Shown in pieces: positions 1 through 8,685 of a DNA stretch of 64,000 nt. The stretch covers positions 21,187 through 85,186 of the forward strand of contig CAKOHI010000007.1 in the NCBI GenBank assembly GCA_934085585.1, in the 5' to 3' direction. How positions within the stretch are numbered: position 1 is the stretch's first letter; each line of letters starts with the position of its first letter. The translations under genes were made by a program, and so were the position numbers. The notes beneath the pieces were generated by a model. It was given only the letters and a program-made list of their open reading frames with translations. It was not told the origin of the DNA and did not search any database. This stretch comes from an uncultured Bacilli bacterium (lineage in GTDB: Bacteria > Bacillota_I > Bacilli_A > RF39 > UBA660).

Positions 1-94
1 CTATTATATTATTAGGTTTATACAAGTATTTAGCTATACCTCCGATGTGGTATGTATTATATTTTTTTAAATCAATGTTTTCTTCATATTTCAT
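1..94 (-). CDS. murB: UDP-N-acetylenolpyruvoylglucosamine reductase, N-terminal fragment
   Basis: The window edge cuts this gene; only about the first 31 codons are present. The visible protein contains YNTYHIGGIAKYLYKP, which matches the conserved start of the FAD-binding domain of MurB (YNTF-x-IGG-x-A). MurB reduces the enolpyruvyl group on UDP-GlcNAc to make UDP-MurNAc for peptidoglycan. Its ATG overlaps the TGA of murG by four bases (ATGA), so the two wall-precursor genes are probably translationally coupled. The identification rests on a short stretch. Confidence 0.8.
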   Translation of the reverse strand, partial: MKYEENIDLKKYNTYHIGGIAKYLYKPNNII

Positions 95-1173
95 TTTATT
101 ATTTCCTTTATTTCTTCATAAATTATAGTTGATGATGCCTTGGTATTTAATTTTTCTAAATTATTTTTAAATTCTTTATAAAGTTCATCATTATATACTA
201 ATTCATTTATCATTACTTTTATAATATTGGAATTTAAATTCTTTTCTTCGATTAATTCTGATACTTTCATATTAGCTAAATCTAGGGCATTATAATATTG
301 ATGATTATTTGCTACATATGGACTTGGTATTAAAATACTTGGTATTTTTAAAGCTAATAATTCTGATATAGTTGATGCTCCAGCTCGTGATATAACTAAA
401 TAAGCATCTTTCATTATACTTGGTAGATTATCATAAAAGGGTACTACTTTAACATTTTTAGAAAATTTTGTATCTTTAATAAACTCATCATAAAGTTTTG
501 TTCCTGTTATATAAAGAACACTATATGATTCATTATCTATAGTACTTAAATAAGCTTTAAATTTATTATTTAAAGATTCACTTCCTAAAGATCCTGCGAC
601 AATAATTATTAATTTATCATTTGGCTTAAATCCTAATGTGGATTTAGATACTTTTTTTACTGTTAAGGCATTTTCACCACATGGATTTCCAGTATAAACT
701 AATTTTTTGGCTTTTTTAAAATAATTTTTACTATTTTTAAATGATATTCCTACTAAATCTACAAACTTTGATAAATAAACATTTGATTTTCCCGGAATAC
801 TATTTTGTTCATGAATAAATGTTTTAATATTAAGTTTTTTTGCAGCTTTAATTACTGGGTATGTTACATATCCTCCGCATCCAATTACTATATCTGGCTT
901 AAATTCTTTCATTATTTTTAAGCATTTGTTCATAGATTTTTTTATTAAGGAAATATTTTTTATGTCTCTTAAAATATTAGTTTTACTAAAACCATATATT
1001 TCTAAATCTATATATTTTATTCCCATTTTTGGTACTATTTCTTTTTCCATTCTATTGTGGGTTCCAATATATATTACTTCTAAATCTTTTTCCATTTCTT
1101 GAAATTTTTTTATAATTGCTAAAGCTGGATATATGTGTCCTCCAGTTCCACCTGCAGAAACGATTATTTTCAT
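91..1173 (-). CDS. murG: UDP-GlcNAc:undecaprenyl-PP-MurNAc-pentapeptide GlcNAc transferase
   Basis: MurG makes lipid II from lipid I on the inner face of the membrane. The 360 residues match the family length. Seen in order: the N-terminal GGTGGH loop (residues 8-13), GGYVTYP near 100, HEQNSIPGKSN near 122 and the C-terminal donor-site motif SRAGASTISE near 262, followed by NNHQYYNA. It starts at an ATG behind GGTGATTTATTT. It is the first gene of a murG-murB pair and has its own TATAAT box just upstream. Confidence 0.97.
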   Translation of the reverse strand: MKIIVSAGGTGGHIYPALAIIKKFQEMEKDLEVIYIGTHNRMEKEIVPKMGIKYIDLEIYGFSKTNILRDIKNISLIKKSMNKCLKIMKEFKPDIVIGCGGYVTYPVIKAAKKLNIKTFIHEQNSIPGKSNVYLSKFVDLVGISFKNSKNYFKKAKKLVYTGNPCGENALTVKKVSKSTLGFKPNDKLIIIVAGSLGSESLNNKFKAYLSTIDNESYSVLYITGTKLYDEFIKDTKFSKNVKVVPFYDNLPSIMKDAYLVISRAGASTISELLALKIPSILIPSPYVANNHQYYNALDLANMKVSELIEEKNLNSNIIKVMINELVYNDELYKEFKNNLEKLNTKASSTIIYEEIKEIIK

Positions 1174-1193
1174 AAATAAATCACCTTAATACA

Positions 1194-1199
1194 ATTATA
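1194..1199 (-). promoter_or_regulatory. -10 box of murG
   Basis: A perfect TATAAT lies about 20 bases before the murG start. Upstream is an AT-only inverted repeat (AAAAATT/AATTTTT). No clear -35 box can be seen. Confidence 0.5.
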
Positions 1200-1224
1200 C
1201 ACTAAAAATTATAATTTTTATAAC

Positions 1225-1812
1225 TTATTTTAACATTTTATAATCATCTATGATATATTTTACATCTTTTTTAATTTTAATTGTTCCATATATTATTACA
1301 TCTATACCTCTTTTTTTAAAATTGGCTACAATTATATCGTTTGCAACTATATCTAATAAACAAATAAAATCTAGATTGTAATCTGCATCACTATTTAAAA
1401 CATAGTTTAAGACTCCATACTTATATTTACTATTTAAATTTTTTAATTCTTCAATAACTTTATTATTAAAAGACATTAAATAATAGTTATGATTATATTT
1501 ATTTAGTAGTTTTAATAACTTTGTTTTGTTTATATCGTTTTCTTTAATTTCAAGTAATAATATTTTATCTGTTTTTATTTTTAATAAGTCTTCAAGTAAA
1601 GATATATCTTTCATTTCTTTATAATAAGTATTTCTTACTAAATTACCTTTATATAAAATATTGTGATAAATAATAAACTTATTATCACAAGTAGTTCTAA
1701 TATCACATTCTATCCCAATATATTTGTTGCTTTCAAGTCCATTTTTTAACGCTTCATATGAATTATCTTTTATAGATTTATTCCAAAGTCCTCGATGTGC
1801 AATTAAATTCAT
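1225..1812 (-). CDS. Glycerophosphodiester phosphodiesterase family protein
   Basis: The protein (195 aa, slightly short for the family) begins IAHRGLWN, followed by NSYEAL near residue 20, IECDIRTT near 35 and LLEIKEND near 90. These are the HRG, E-x-D and E-x-K positions of the GDPD TIM barrel, which hydrolyses glycerophosphodiesters to glycerol-3-phosphate and an alcohol. The usual HD dipeptide after the E-x-D motif reads YHN here. No signal peptide is visible, so it is probably cytoplasmic. Substrate unknown. Confidence 0.85.
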   Translation of the reverse strand: MNLIAHRGLWNKSIKDNSYEALKNGLESNKYIGIECDIRTTCDNKFIIYHNILYKGNLVRNTYYKEMKDISLLEDLLKIKTDKILLLEIKENDINKTKLLKLLNKYNHNYYLMSFNNKVIEELKNLNSKYKYGVLNYVLNSDADYNLDFICLLDIVANDIIVANFKKRGIDVIIYGTIKIKKDVKYIIDDYKMLK

Positions 1813-1851
1813 AAAAAAAACACCCTAGTAAAGTATACTAAAGTATTTTTA

Positions 1852-1941
1852 TTAAAATGCTACCATAACAGAAATATATATTAGTAATAAAATTACACTC
1901 ACTAATGATATTTTTGTTATATTTAATTTATTATCTTTCAT
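1852..1941 (-). CDS. Small single-span membrane protein (29 aa)
   Basis: A 29-codon frame starts at an ATG behind AATTGAGGAATAT. The first ten residues are basic and polar (MKDNKLNITK) and the rest is one hydrophobic stretch ending VMVAF. It follows the trmD operon at its 3' end and may be its last gene. No family was recognised. The RBS and the membrane-span composition are the only support. Confidence 0.45.
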   Translation of the reverse strand: MKDNKLNITKISLVSVILLLIYISVMVAF

Positions 1942-2013
1942 ATATTCCTCAATTCTTATTAATTTTATCAAAAATTGATATATATATCAAGATCCTTATT
2001 TATTTTTTGACAA

Positions 2014-2316
2014 TCATTTGTCAGATTCTTCAGTAATTTTTTCCCATTTAGCTTCAAGATTTATATTTTTCTTAATTGGGGTATTAAAATCGAATTTTTC
2101 ACCATCTAAATACCAACCTAAAAATTTATATTCACTACTTTCTGGTGTGGCAGGTTCTGTAATTTTTTCTCCGACTTTCACACTAATCGGTGCTATACCC
2201 GCTCCGATTTTAGCTGTAAATGAAACTGTTACTGTTCTAAAATACATAAAATATAAAATTACGCATAAGGCAATAACACTTCCAAATATAAGTATCAGAC
2301 TTGTTTTATTTTTCAT
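2014..2316 (-). CDS. Membrane-anchored single InlB-type B-repeat protein
   Basis: The 100-residue protein has an N-terminal membrane span (about residues 7-26). It then carries one Listeria/Bacteroides B-repeat-like module ending FLGWYLDGEKFDFNTPI and NLEAKW. B-repeats are small beta-grasp-like surface modules usually found in tandem; a single copy on a short anchor is unusual. The gene lies two bases downstream of the preceding gene in the trmD operon. Role unknown, probably exported. Confidence 0.7.
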   Translation of the reverse strand: MKNKTSLILIFGSVIALCVILYFMYFRTVTVSFTAKIGAGIAPISVKVGEKITEPATPESSEYKFLGWYLDGEKFDFNTPIKKNINLEAKWEKITEESDK

Positions 2317-2318
2317 TT

Positions 2319-2729
2319 TTATCTTCCCTTTCCTATTTCTTCAGTTAATTCCATAACATGAACTTTCTTTAATTCTAATTCTAAAATATATAATTTTTTT
2401 AAATATTTTTCTAAAACATTTTTTTTCAAACCTTTTTCTTTTAATGATAAAAGATATTCTTTTATTCTTTCAATTTCTGTATATGCTGTTAAAACATCTC
2501 CGCTGGTTGTATCAGGATTTGACACAAAAGAAAAAATAATTTTTAGTAAGCGTTCATATTCTTTACTTATTTTATGTTCCCAGATTTCACTTAACATATC
2601 AGGATCTAATATCGTAATTTTTTTAACTTCTTTATAACTTTTTTTGGGTGTAAAAGAATAACTAACTTTTTCTTGATATAATAAGATATCATTATCTTCT
2701 TTATTGTTTTTTAAAATGTAACTATTCAT
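2319..2729 (-). CDS. Hypothetical protein coupled to trmD
   Basis: 136 residues, highly charged, with a predicted helical C-terminal half rich in Lys, Glu and Leu and no membrane span. Its ATG, behind GGAGGAAAAAA, overlaps the trmD stop by eight bases, so it is co-translated with trmD. I do not recognise the family. Position suggests an RNA- or ribosome-related role, but that is only inference. Confidence 0.75.
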   Translation of the reverse strand: MNSYILKNNKEDNDILLYQEKVSYSFTPKKSYKEVKKITILDPDMLSEIWEHKISKEYERLLKIIFSFVSNPDTTSGDVLTAYTEIERIKEYLLSLKEKGLKKNVLEKYLKKLYILELELKKVHVMELTEEIGKGR

Positions 2730-3396
2730 TTTTTTCCTCCATTAAATCTGGTCTTAATTCTTTGGTCTTTTTTAACTTCTCTTGTTTTCTATATAAAGCA
2801 ATTTTTTTATGATCACCTGATAATAGAATTTCTGGAACCTTTAGTCCTCGATATTCTTGAGGCTTTGTATAGGTTGGATAATCTAACATGTTGTTATTAA
2901 ATGATTCTTCTTCTAAAGACGAATCGGATATTACTCCGGGTAATAATCTAGTTATAGAGTCAGTTATCGCCATAGCTGGTATTTCTCCGCCGGTTAAAAT
3001 ATAGTCGCCGATAGATATTACTTCATCAACTCTTGTTTTAATTCTTTCATCAAAACCTTCATAATGTCCACAGATTATTATTAAATGCTTGTAGTTAGTC
3101 AAACTTTTGGCTACACTTTGGTTATATTTTATTCCTTCTGGACTTAATAAAATCACGTGGGCATCTTTGGTATCAATCTTATCAAGACACTCAAATATTG
3201 GTTCACATCTTAATATCATACCTGCTCCCCCACCATATGGGGTATCATCAACTTGCTTATTATTAAGTGGGGAATAATCTCTAAAATTTATAAGATTTAT
3301 TTCTATTTGATTTTTTTTTATTGCTCTTTTTATAATTGATGTATTAATAAAACCCTCAAACATCTCTGGAAAAAGTGTAAGTATATCAATCTTCAT
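2722..3396 (-). CDS. trmD: tRNA (guanine-N1)-methyltransferase
   Basis: TrmD methylates G37 at N1 in tRNAs with G36 and prevents +1 frameshifting. The 224 residues show the N-terminal DILTLFPEMF, DDTPYGGGAGM (about 51-61), the SAM trefoil-knot segment IIICGHYEGFDERI (about 107-120) and SIGDYILTGGE (about 127-137). The length is typical. It follows rimM by 11 bases with a GGAGG RBS, the common rimM-trmD order. Confidence 0.98.
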   Translation of the reverse strand: MKIDILTLFPEMFEGFINTSIIKRAIKKNQIEINLINFRDYSPLNNKQVDDTPYGGGAGMILRCEPIFECLDKIDTKDAHVILLSPEGIKYNQSVAKSLTNYKHLIIICGHYEGFDERIKTRVDEVISIGDYILTGGEIPAMAITDSITRLLPGVISDSSLEEESFNNNMLDYPTYTKPQEYRGLKVPEILLSGDHKKIALYRKQEKLKKTKELRPDLMEEKNE

Positions 3397-3407
3397 TTTT
3401 AACCTCC

Positions 3408-3896
3408 CTATATAATAAGATTCTTTGCTTCTTTGGTATATAATATTTTTTTATCTTTATCAAACTTTATTACATAATTTTCTATTAAAGGTAATAAAAA
3501 TTCTTTATCTTTTTTTACTCTCAATAAAACATTGTGGCCATTTATTACTTCAACTACTTTTCCTAGATTGATTCCATCATCATCCAAGACAACGCTATTT
3601 ATTAAATCTTTATATAAATATTCATCTTCAGTTAAATTTAAATCTAGTAATTTAATATAAATGTTATATCCAACGTATTTTAAAATATCATTTATGTTTT
3701 CTAAATTATCAATTTTTAATAAAATATAATTTTTGTGATATCTTACACCACTGATGGTATGTTCAATATTATTAATAAGTATTTTATTATTTATTTTATA
3801 TGCTTTGTCACAAAATTCAAAGTCACTTATGACTTTTAGTTCACCTTTTATCCCAAATGTACTTACTGTTTTACCTATATAAACCATTTCATTCAT
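3408..3896 (-). CDS. rimM: Ribosome maturation factor RimM
   Basis: RimM helps 30S subunit maturation near the uS19 head region. The start is placed at MNEMVYIGK because AGGTTAATC sits at the right distance before that ATG; the frame also runs 14 codons further upstream. The N-terminal IGKTVSTFGIKGELKV and the PRC-barrel region (LGKVVEVINGHN, LLPLI) fit the family. It overlaps the preceding methyltransferase by 8 bases. Confidence 0.95.
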   Translation of the reverse strand: MNEMVYIGKTVSTFGIKGELKVISDFEFCDKAYKINNKILINNIEHTISGVRYHKNYILLKIDNLENINDILKYVGYNIYIKLLDLNLTEDEYLYKDLINSVVLDDDGINLGKVVEVINGHNVLLRVKKDKEFLLPLIENYVIKFDKDKKILYTKEAKNLII

Positions 3897-4599
3897 GATT
3901 AACCTCATACATAATAATACTTGCACATACCCCAGCATTTAATGATTCACAATCTGGATTCATTTTAATATTTATAAATTCATCACAGATTTTTTTAGTT
4001 TCTTCTTTCATTCCATTACCTTCATTTCCAATTACTATAGCAATATTTGCATTACTAATATTTCTTACATCGGTTCCTTTATTTACATCTGTGCCAATAA
4101 TTTTGTATCCTAAATTTTTAAGAACAGGTAAAAATTCATTTAAATTTCTTCTTATAATATTTAGATTAAAAAGCATACCTTCGGTAGCACGCACTACCTT
4201 GGGATTATATAAATCAACAGAATCATCGCTTAAAACGATTGTATCAATATTAAATGCCACGCCACTTCTTATAATTGTTCCTAAATTTCCTGGATCTTGT
4301 AAATTATCAAGTATTAAAACATTACCACTTATGGTATCTTCTGGTATAAAATTTATTACTGCTATATTATAACTAATAGATTTTTGATCACTTATTTTTT
4401 CCATAATTTCTTTAGTAACAAAATAATCTGCATTGATATCTACACAACTTATTATATATTCTATTAAATTATTTTTTTTAGCTTCCTTTATTAAATGATC
4501 ACCTTCGATGATAAATTTTCTTTCTTTATCTCGTATTTTTTTGTTTTTTAAACTTACCCAGTATTTGACTAAATCGTTATGTACACTTGTTATTTTCAT
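3889..4599 (-). CDS. TrmH/SpoU-family RNA 2'-O-methyltransferase
   Basis: The 236-residue protein has the three SPOUT motifs: LQDPGNLGTIIRSG (motif 1, about 118-131), IVIGNEGNGM (motif 2) and CESLNAGVCASI (motif 3). The N-terminal region resembles the substrate-binding part of 23S rRNA and tRNA 2'-O-methylases of the TrmH/RlmB group. The exact target nucleotide cannot be told from sequence. It overlaps the previous gene by four bases (ATGA) and rimM by eight. Confidence 0.93.
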   Translation of the reverse strand: MKITSVHNDLVKYWVSLKNKKIRDKERKFIIEGDHLIKEAKKNNLIEYIISCVDINADYFVTKEIMEKISDQKSISYNIAVINFIPEDTISGNVLILDNLQDPGNLGTIIRSGVAFNIDTIVLSDDSVDLYNPKVVRATEGMLFNLNIIRRNLNEFLPVLKNLGYKIIGTDVNKGTDVRNISNANIAIVIGNEGNGMKEETKKICDEFINIKMNPDCESLNAGVCASIIMYEVNHE

Positions 4600-5231
4600 G
4601 CTTTTAACCTCTTTCTTGCTTCTTTATAATTTGGATATGCAAGTCCTACTAAATGCCAAAAATTTTTACTATGATTTGCTTCAAAAAAATGACACATTTC
4701 ATGAATTATTACATAATCTAGTAAGTCTATGTCCTTTTTTAAAAGCTCTGTATTTAAGGTAATCGTTTTCTTACTTGGATTACATACACCCCATCTAGTT
4801 AGCATACTTCTAAATTTTAAGGTAAATTCTGGAAGATTTGAAAAACATTTTTTAGCAATTTCGACTTCACTTTTAAAAATTCTTTCAACCTCACTTTTAT
4901 AAAAATTTTCTAAAGCTTTCATTGATGGTGCAAATACAGTATCATTATCAAATCTTATTTCTGTTTCTTCCTTTTTTATTTCTATAAAGTATTTTTTTCC
5001 AAGGTATAAAAACAGTTCATTATCGCGAGAATTCTCATAGGCTTTATCATACATTTTTAAAATACTATCTTCATTTTTGGCAATCATCTTTAAAATATTT
5101 TCTTGCCCTAAATATATTGGGCATGTTACATGTATTTTTAAATCATCTTTTACTCTGAAATAAATATTTTTATTGTTTTTTCTTGTTAATATTACTTCTA
5201 TTTCTTTACCATTACTTGCTTTGTATGTCAT
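4596..5231 (-). CDS. SprT/YgjP-like metallopeptidase (DUF45)
   Basis: The 211-residue protein carries the zinc signature HEMCHFFEANHSKNFW near residue 180, which is HExxH plus the downstream third ligand typical of YgjP-like proteins. Before it, LTRWGVCNPSKKTITLN is also characteristic. These are predicted zinc peptidases with poorly known substrates. Its start overlaps the end of mscL by 20 bases; an RBS-like AAGGGAT lies about 10 bases before the ATG. Confidence 0.9.
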   Translation of the reverse strand: MTYKASNGKEIEVILTRKNNKNIYFRVKDDLKIHVTCPIYLGQENILKMIAKNEDSILKMYDKAYENSRDNELFLYLGKKYFIEIKKEETEIRFDNDTVFAPSMKALENFYKSEVERIFKSEVEIAKKCFSNLPEFTLKFRSMLTRWGVCNPSKKTITLNTELLKKDIDLLDYVIIHEMCHFFEANHSKNFWHLVGLAYPNYKEARKRLKA

Positions 5232-5595
5232 TTTTTAGTATATCCCTTATTTCTTCTAGAGTTTTTAATTCATCACTTTTGGTAGGTTTAGCTGGTTTTT
5301 CTTCCTTTTTATGTGTTACTTTGTTTACTGCTTTTACCACTATAAATAAACAAAGAGCTACGATTAAAAAGTCTATTATACTTTGGATAAATGCGCCGTA
5401 CATGATTTTTGTATCTTTAAATGTTATAGAAAGATTAGAAAAATCTACTCCACCAACGATTAATCCTATTACGGGGGTAAATATATTATTAACTAAACTT
5501 GTTACTATTGATGAGAATGCTCCACCTACTATAACACCAACTGCTAAATCTAAAACATTTCCTCTTGCTATAAATTTTTTAAATTCTTTTAACAT
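5212..5595 (-). CDS. mscL: Large-conductance mechanosensitive channel
   Basis: MscL opens under membrane tension and releases solutes during hypo-osmotic shock. The protein (127 aa, normal length) starts LKEFKKFIARGNVLDLAVGV, the family N-terminus, with TM1 about residues 15-45, a short periplasmic-type loop and TM2 about 65-90. It ends in a charged cytoplasmic tail (KKEEKPAKPTKSDELKTLEE). RBS GGAAGTGATAAT; a TATAAT box at 5618-5623 is the likely promoter. Confidence 0.97.
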   Translation of the reverse strand: MLKEFKKFIARGNVLDLAVGVIVGGAFSSIVTSLVNNIFTPVIGLIVGGVDFSNLSITFKDTKIMYGAFIQSIIDFLIVALCLFIVVKAVNKVTHKKEEKPAKPTKSDELKTLEEIRDILKNDIQSK

Positions 5596-5626
5596 ATTAT
5601 CACTTCCTTATGGAATAATTATACAA

Positions 5627-5655
5627 AAAAAAGACAGATTAATCTATCCTTTTTT
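5627..5655 (-). terminator. Terminator of the surface-fibre operon or antisense-side hairpin before mscL
   Basis: On the minus strand an A-rich arm (AAAAAAGGATAGA) pairs with TCTGTCTTTTTT with a few wobbles, followed by U residues. It lies between the start side of mscL and the end of the surface gene, just upstream of the mscL -10 box. It reads in the minus direction, so it would end transcripts entering mscL from the surface operon. Confidence 0.4.
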
Positions 5656-5663
5656 GAATATTT

Positions 5664-6953
5664 TTATGAGTTTTCAATAATATATGGATTTGTTTTTTTA
5701 CCATTTCCTGATACATATTTCATATTTTCAGTTAAATAAAATACAGGTCTAGATGATAATGGATTAACACTAAAACGTATAGCATCAATTGTTCCTCCAA
5801 TTGTAATTCCATTAGCATAATAATGCGAACACGCATAACAATACACTGATATTGTCCATTCATCTTGACTTACACTAGTATCGTTGTTACTTTGATGTAA
5901 CCAAGAATTCAATAATGGATATGAATAGTCTCTCCATGCAGTTGTTTTTAATCCAATTTCTCCAAGGGAAAGTCCAATGTCAGAATCATACATCAAACCA
6001 ATTAATCCTGGATAAGTACTTGCCTTCTTTTCTTTATTATAGGCATCTGTAAATGTACCACTATGACCTATAAAAGACTTATAATTCCAAGTTACAATCG
6101 CCGAATACCATGAAGTACTTGTTACAAAATATGGATACGTTGAGGTTTTTGTTAAATAATGGGATCCATTAATATTCCTTCTTATAGTGCTGGTTCCCCA
6201 TGTGGCTTCACTATTTTTTGAATACCATAGACTTGTATTTTTTAATTGTTTATATTTAATTAATTTTGTGTGATTAACACTTGATGAATCTTTGAATACT
6301 CCGATGATTCGATACATATAAACATCTTCATTTCCTAAGCAAGTGGTTTTATTTGTGGTACCAAAACATGCATAATTATCTGGAGCTTTTCCAATATATC
6401 TTAAACCATCACCACTTAAACTAGATTGCCAAACATCTCTTTTTAAAATGATATGTTCGTTTAGATTTTTCTCATCTACGATTGTAATTTTTTTAGATAA
6501 AACGTTTTTAGTATAAGGACTTATTGTATTTATCTCTAATAAAACATCTGTTGAATCTGTAAATGTTTTACCATCCTTTTTAACAAAAGATATATTTAAA
6601 TCTTTAGTATTTTTTTGTTTACCACTTACAGTAATGGTAGTTTTTCCATCCGTAACTAAGGTATCATCTATAAGTAAATCAAATATATCAGAAGTTATAC
6701 TTATTTCAAATGTAATGTCTAAATCTGTTTGATCATCAGTTATAAAATTATTTATTGAAACATTTGTTATTACACTTTGATTATCTTCAAGAACATATTT
6801 ATCATATAAAACTGCACCATTAGCATAAAATTTATCACTAGTAATTTCTAATTTTTCTGAAACTCCATATTGATATTTACCTAAAGTATTGGATGCTTGC
6901 AACAATATTAATAAAAATATTGCAATTAATAAAAAATACTTTATTTTTTTCAT
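5664..6953 (-). CDS. Exported surface protein, last gene of the SipW operon
   Basis: 429 residues with an N-terminal signal or anchor segment (MKKIKYFLLIAIFLLILLQA) followed by a beta-rich TasA-like region. A large C-terminal domain runs from about residue 200 and contains DEWTISVYCYACS, RPVFYLTENMKYVSGNGK and the ending TNPYII. The C-terminal RPVFYL...G-G...NPY pattern recurs in the pseudogene at 45826-46200. The gene lies 10 bases behind the 168-residue TasA-like gene. Likely a secreted or fibre-associated protein. The exact family is not recognised. Confidence 0.8.
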   Translation of the reverse strand: MKKIKYFLLIAIFLLILLQASNTLGKYQYGVSEKLEITSDKFYANGAVLYDKYVLEDNQSVITNVSINNFITDDQTDLDITFEISITSDIFDLLIDDTLVTDGKTTITVSGKQKNTKDLNISFVKKDGKTFTDSTDVLLEINTISPYTKNVLSKKITIVDEKNLNEHIILKRDVWQSSLSGDGLRYIGKAPDNYACFGTTNKTTCLGNEDVYMYRIIGVFKDSSSVNHTKLIKYKQLKNTSLWYSKNSEATWGTSTIRRNINGSHYLTKTSTYPYFVTSTSWYSAIVTWNYKSFIGHSGTFTDAYNKEKKASTYPGLIGLMYDSDIGLSLGEIGLKTTAWRDYSYPLLNSWLHQSNNDTSVSQDEWTISVYCYACSHYYANGITIGGTIDAIRFSVNPLSSRPVFYLTENMKYVSGNGKKTNPYIIENS

Positions 6954-6963
6954 TTTGCCTCCT

Positions 6964-7461
6964 TTATAGTTGTTCTATGTATGCATTAATCTTTATATAA
7001 TCTGTTATATTTTGATATTCATATGATGTATCTAATTCATTCCAAGAAATCTTTAAAACAAAGTCTTGGGTTTCTTTTATATCTTTATTTAATGTAAAAT
7101 AATCTGTTTGATTGTTAGTTAATGGTAGTTCTGTTAATGTATCATTTTCTTTTTTATATAGTTTATATTCTAGTGGTAATTTATCATTTTCAAGGGAAAT
7201 AGTTAAATAATATTTTAAGGTAATATCATTAATTTCGTTATCATTAAAATTGGTAATGCTAAAATTTGTTTCAATTTCATTTGTTGGATTTATTTTATTT
7301 GCATTAGAAGATGTGACTAGATTAAATATTGGTTTGGCAATTTCAATTGAGCTTTCACTTTCATAGACACTTTTATAGCTTGCAAATGTATTATAACTGC
7401 AAAATATACTAATTAAAAGAATTAGTATATTGGTAATTGCTATATTATCTATTTTTTTCAT
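6964..7461 (-). CDS. TasA/camelysin-like exported protein
   Basis: About 165 residues: a signal or anchor segment (residues 5-27), then a beta-sandwich-like region with SITNFNDNEINDITLKYYL, typical of SipW-dependent TasA/CalY proteins. The ATG at 7461 is preferred, with AAGG 11-12 bases upstream; a GTG three codons earlier is an alternative. It lies between sipW and the large surface gene, so it is presumably processed by SipW and added to the same surface structure. Confidence 0.7.
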   Translation of the reverse strand: MKKIDNIAITNILILLISIFCSYNTFASYKSVYESESSIEIAKPIFNLVTSSNANKINPTNEIETNFSITNFNDNEINDITLKYYLTISLENDKLPLEYKLYKKENDTLTELPLTNNQTDYFTLNKDIKETQDFVLKISWNELDTSYEYQNITDYIKINAYIEQL

Positions 7462-7479
7462 AATCGTCACTACCTTAAT

Positions 7480-7944
7480 TTATTTTCTTCTGCAATTTAT
7501 GACTAGTGCTAGTAATATTAAAATTGTAACTATTTTATGTTTTAAAAATAAACCAATTATTCTTAATTTTAAAGTGTATTTTCCAATGATATCATCCTTT
7601 TTTATCGGAGTATCTTCAATATTATTGTTGTCTCCTTTAGTTACAATGTTATTTTCATTTAATTTTACAATTCGATGGGTTATGTATGAACTTTTTTCTT
7701 TATATGTAACAATATCTCCTTCTTTATAGGTATTACTTTTTTTTACTAAAATATAGTCTCCTTTTTTCAATGTGCTTTCCATACTTTTTGATGCTACTTG
7801 AAATATATAGTATTTATTAAATATTGCAGGATTGCTTTTTTTAATTATTTTTTGATATGCAATAAATATTAAATAAATTACTAAAAATATTATTAAAACA
7901 TATTTTATTACTTCTTTTAATTTTAATAATTTTTCCTTATTCAT
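7480..7944 (-). CDS. sipW: Signal peptidase I, ER/SipW type
   Basis: The catalytic Ser54 lies in FQVASKSMEST. The general base is His90 in YITHRIV rather than Lys, which marks the ER-type (SipW) class. TKGDNN follows with the conserved Asp, and hydrophobic segments lie near 14-30 and 135-149. SipW cleaves TasA-, TapA- and CalY-type precursors. It sits inside an operon of such proteins and overlaps the upstream gene by 8 bases. Confidence 0.93.
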   Translation of the reverse strand: MNKEKLLKLKEVIKYVLIIFLVIYLIFIAYQKIIKKSNPAIFNKYYIFQVASKSMESTLKKGDYILVKKSNTYKEGDIVTYKEKSSYITHRIVKLNENNIVTKGDNNNIEDTPIKKDDIIGKYTLKLRIIGLFLKHKIVTILILLALVINCRRK

Positions 7945-8605
7945 AATATTCCTCAGCTGTTATATTAACATTTAAAGAATATTTGACATTATCTTCTTTG
8001 CCAATTTCAGTGTCGTTTTCACTTTCAAACCATTTCCATTCAAGGTAATAAGTATCACTTGTTAATTTATTTATCTTCTCATTTTCTAATATTAATTCTT
8101 CAGCGGTAACCCACTTTGTCTCATTGCCGATTAAATAATTTGTGTCATTTTTCAATCTGTATAACATATTAATGTTATAGGGATTTTCAGCATGAAATTT
8201 TATGTTATATGATAAATTATAATTAGTACTATTTTTAACTATAAATTTGTATGTATTTGACGAATTTGGGGCAATAATACTTTTCATATTATATAAAGGA
8301 TTGGCAAATACATTTATTTTTGTATCACTTTGCCAAGTAAAATTATTGCTTTTTACAACAAACTTTCCAGTATCTTCATCAAATACTTGTTCTTCATTAT
8401 TTTTATTGTTATCTTTATTATCTGGTTTACATGGTTTACACGTATTATCATTATCTTTATTGCAAGTACATTTAATTTCAAAAATATTTACATTATTATT
8501 GGGAAGATAAACTTCTTTTTGGTTTAGTTTATATAACAATAATATAATTATTATTAAAATAAATATAATTGTAAGATAAATAAATGATATATTTTTATTT
8601 TTCAT
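7937..8605 (-). CDS. Membrane-anchored TasA-like protein with Cys-rich linker
   Basis: 222 residues. An N-terminal span (about 7-24) is followed by a short Cys-rich segment (IKCTCNKDNDNTCKPCKPD), an Asn/Asp/Lys-rich linker and a beta-rich domain. The domain contains NSSNTYKFIVKNSTNYNL and YYLEWKWFESEND, resembling TasA/TapA-type accessory proteins. It lies directly upstream of sipW. By position it may be the anchor or minor subunit of the fibre. The four closely spaced cysteines are unusual for the family. Confidence 0.7.
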   Translation of the reverse strand: MKNKNISFIYLTIIFILIIIILLLYKLNQKEVYLPNNNVNIFEIKCTCNKDNDNTCKPCKPDNKDNNKNNEEQVFDEDTGKFVVKSNNFTWQSDTKINVFANPLYNMKSIIAPNSSNTYKFIVKNSTNYNLSYNIKFHAENPYNINMLYRLKNDTNYLIGNETKWVTAEELILENEKINKLTSDTYYLEWKWFESENDTEIGKEDNVKYSLNVNITAEEYYE

Positions 8606-8661
8606 ATTTACCTCCGATTATTACTTTCAGTAAAAACTATAAATACTTTATAATCTTTATT

Positions 8662-8679
8662 GGAAGTAATAATACTTCC
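8662..8679. repeat. Perfect inverted repeat between the fibre subunit and anchor genes
   Basis: GGAAGTA and TACTTCC face each other across a 4-base loop. On the minus strand the hairpin is not followed by a U-run, so it is probably an mRNA processing or attenuation structure rather than a full terminator. Such a hairpin would allow much higher levels of the first gene than of the rest. Confidence 0.5.
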
Positions 8680-8685
8680 TATTTT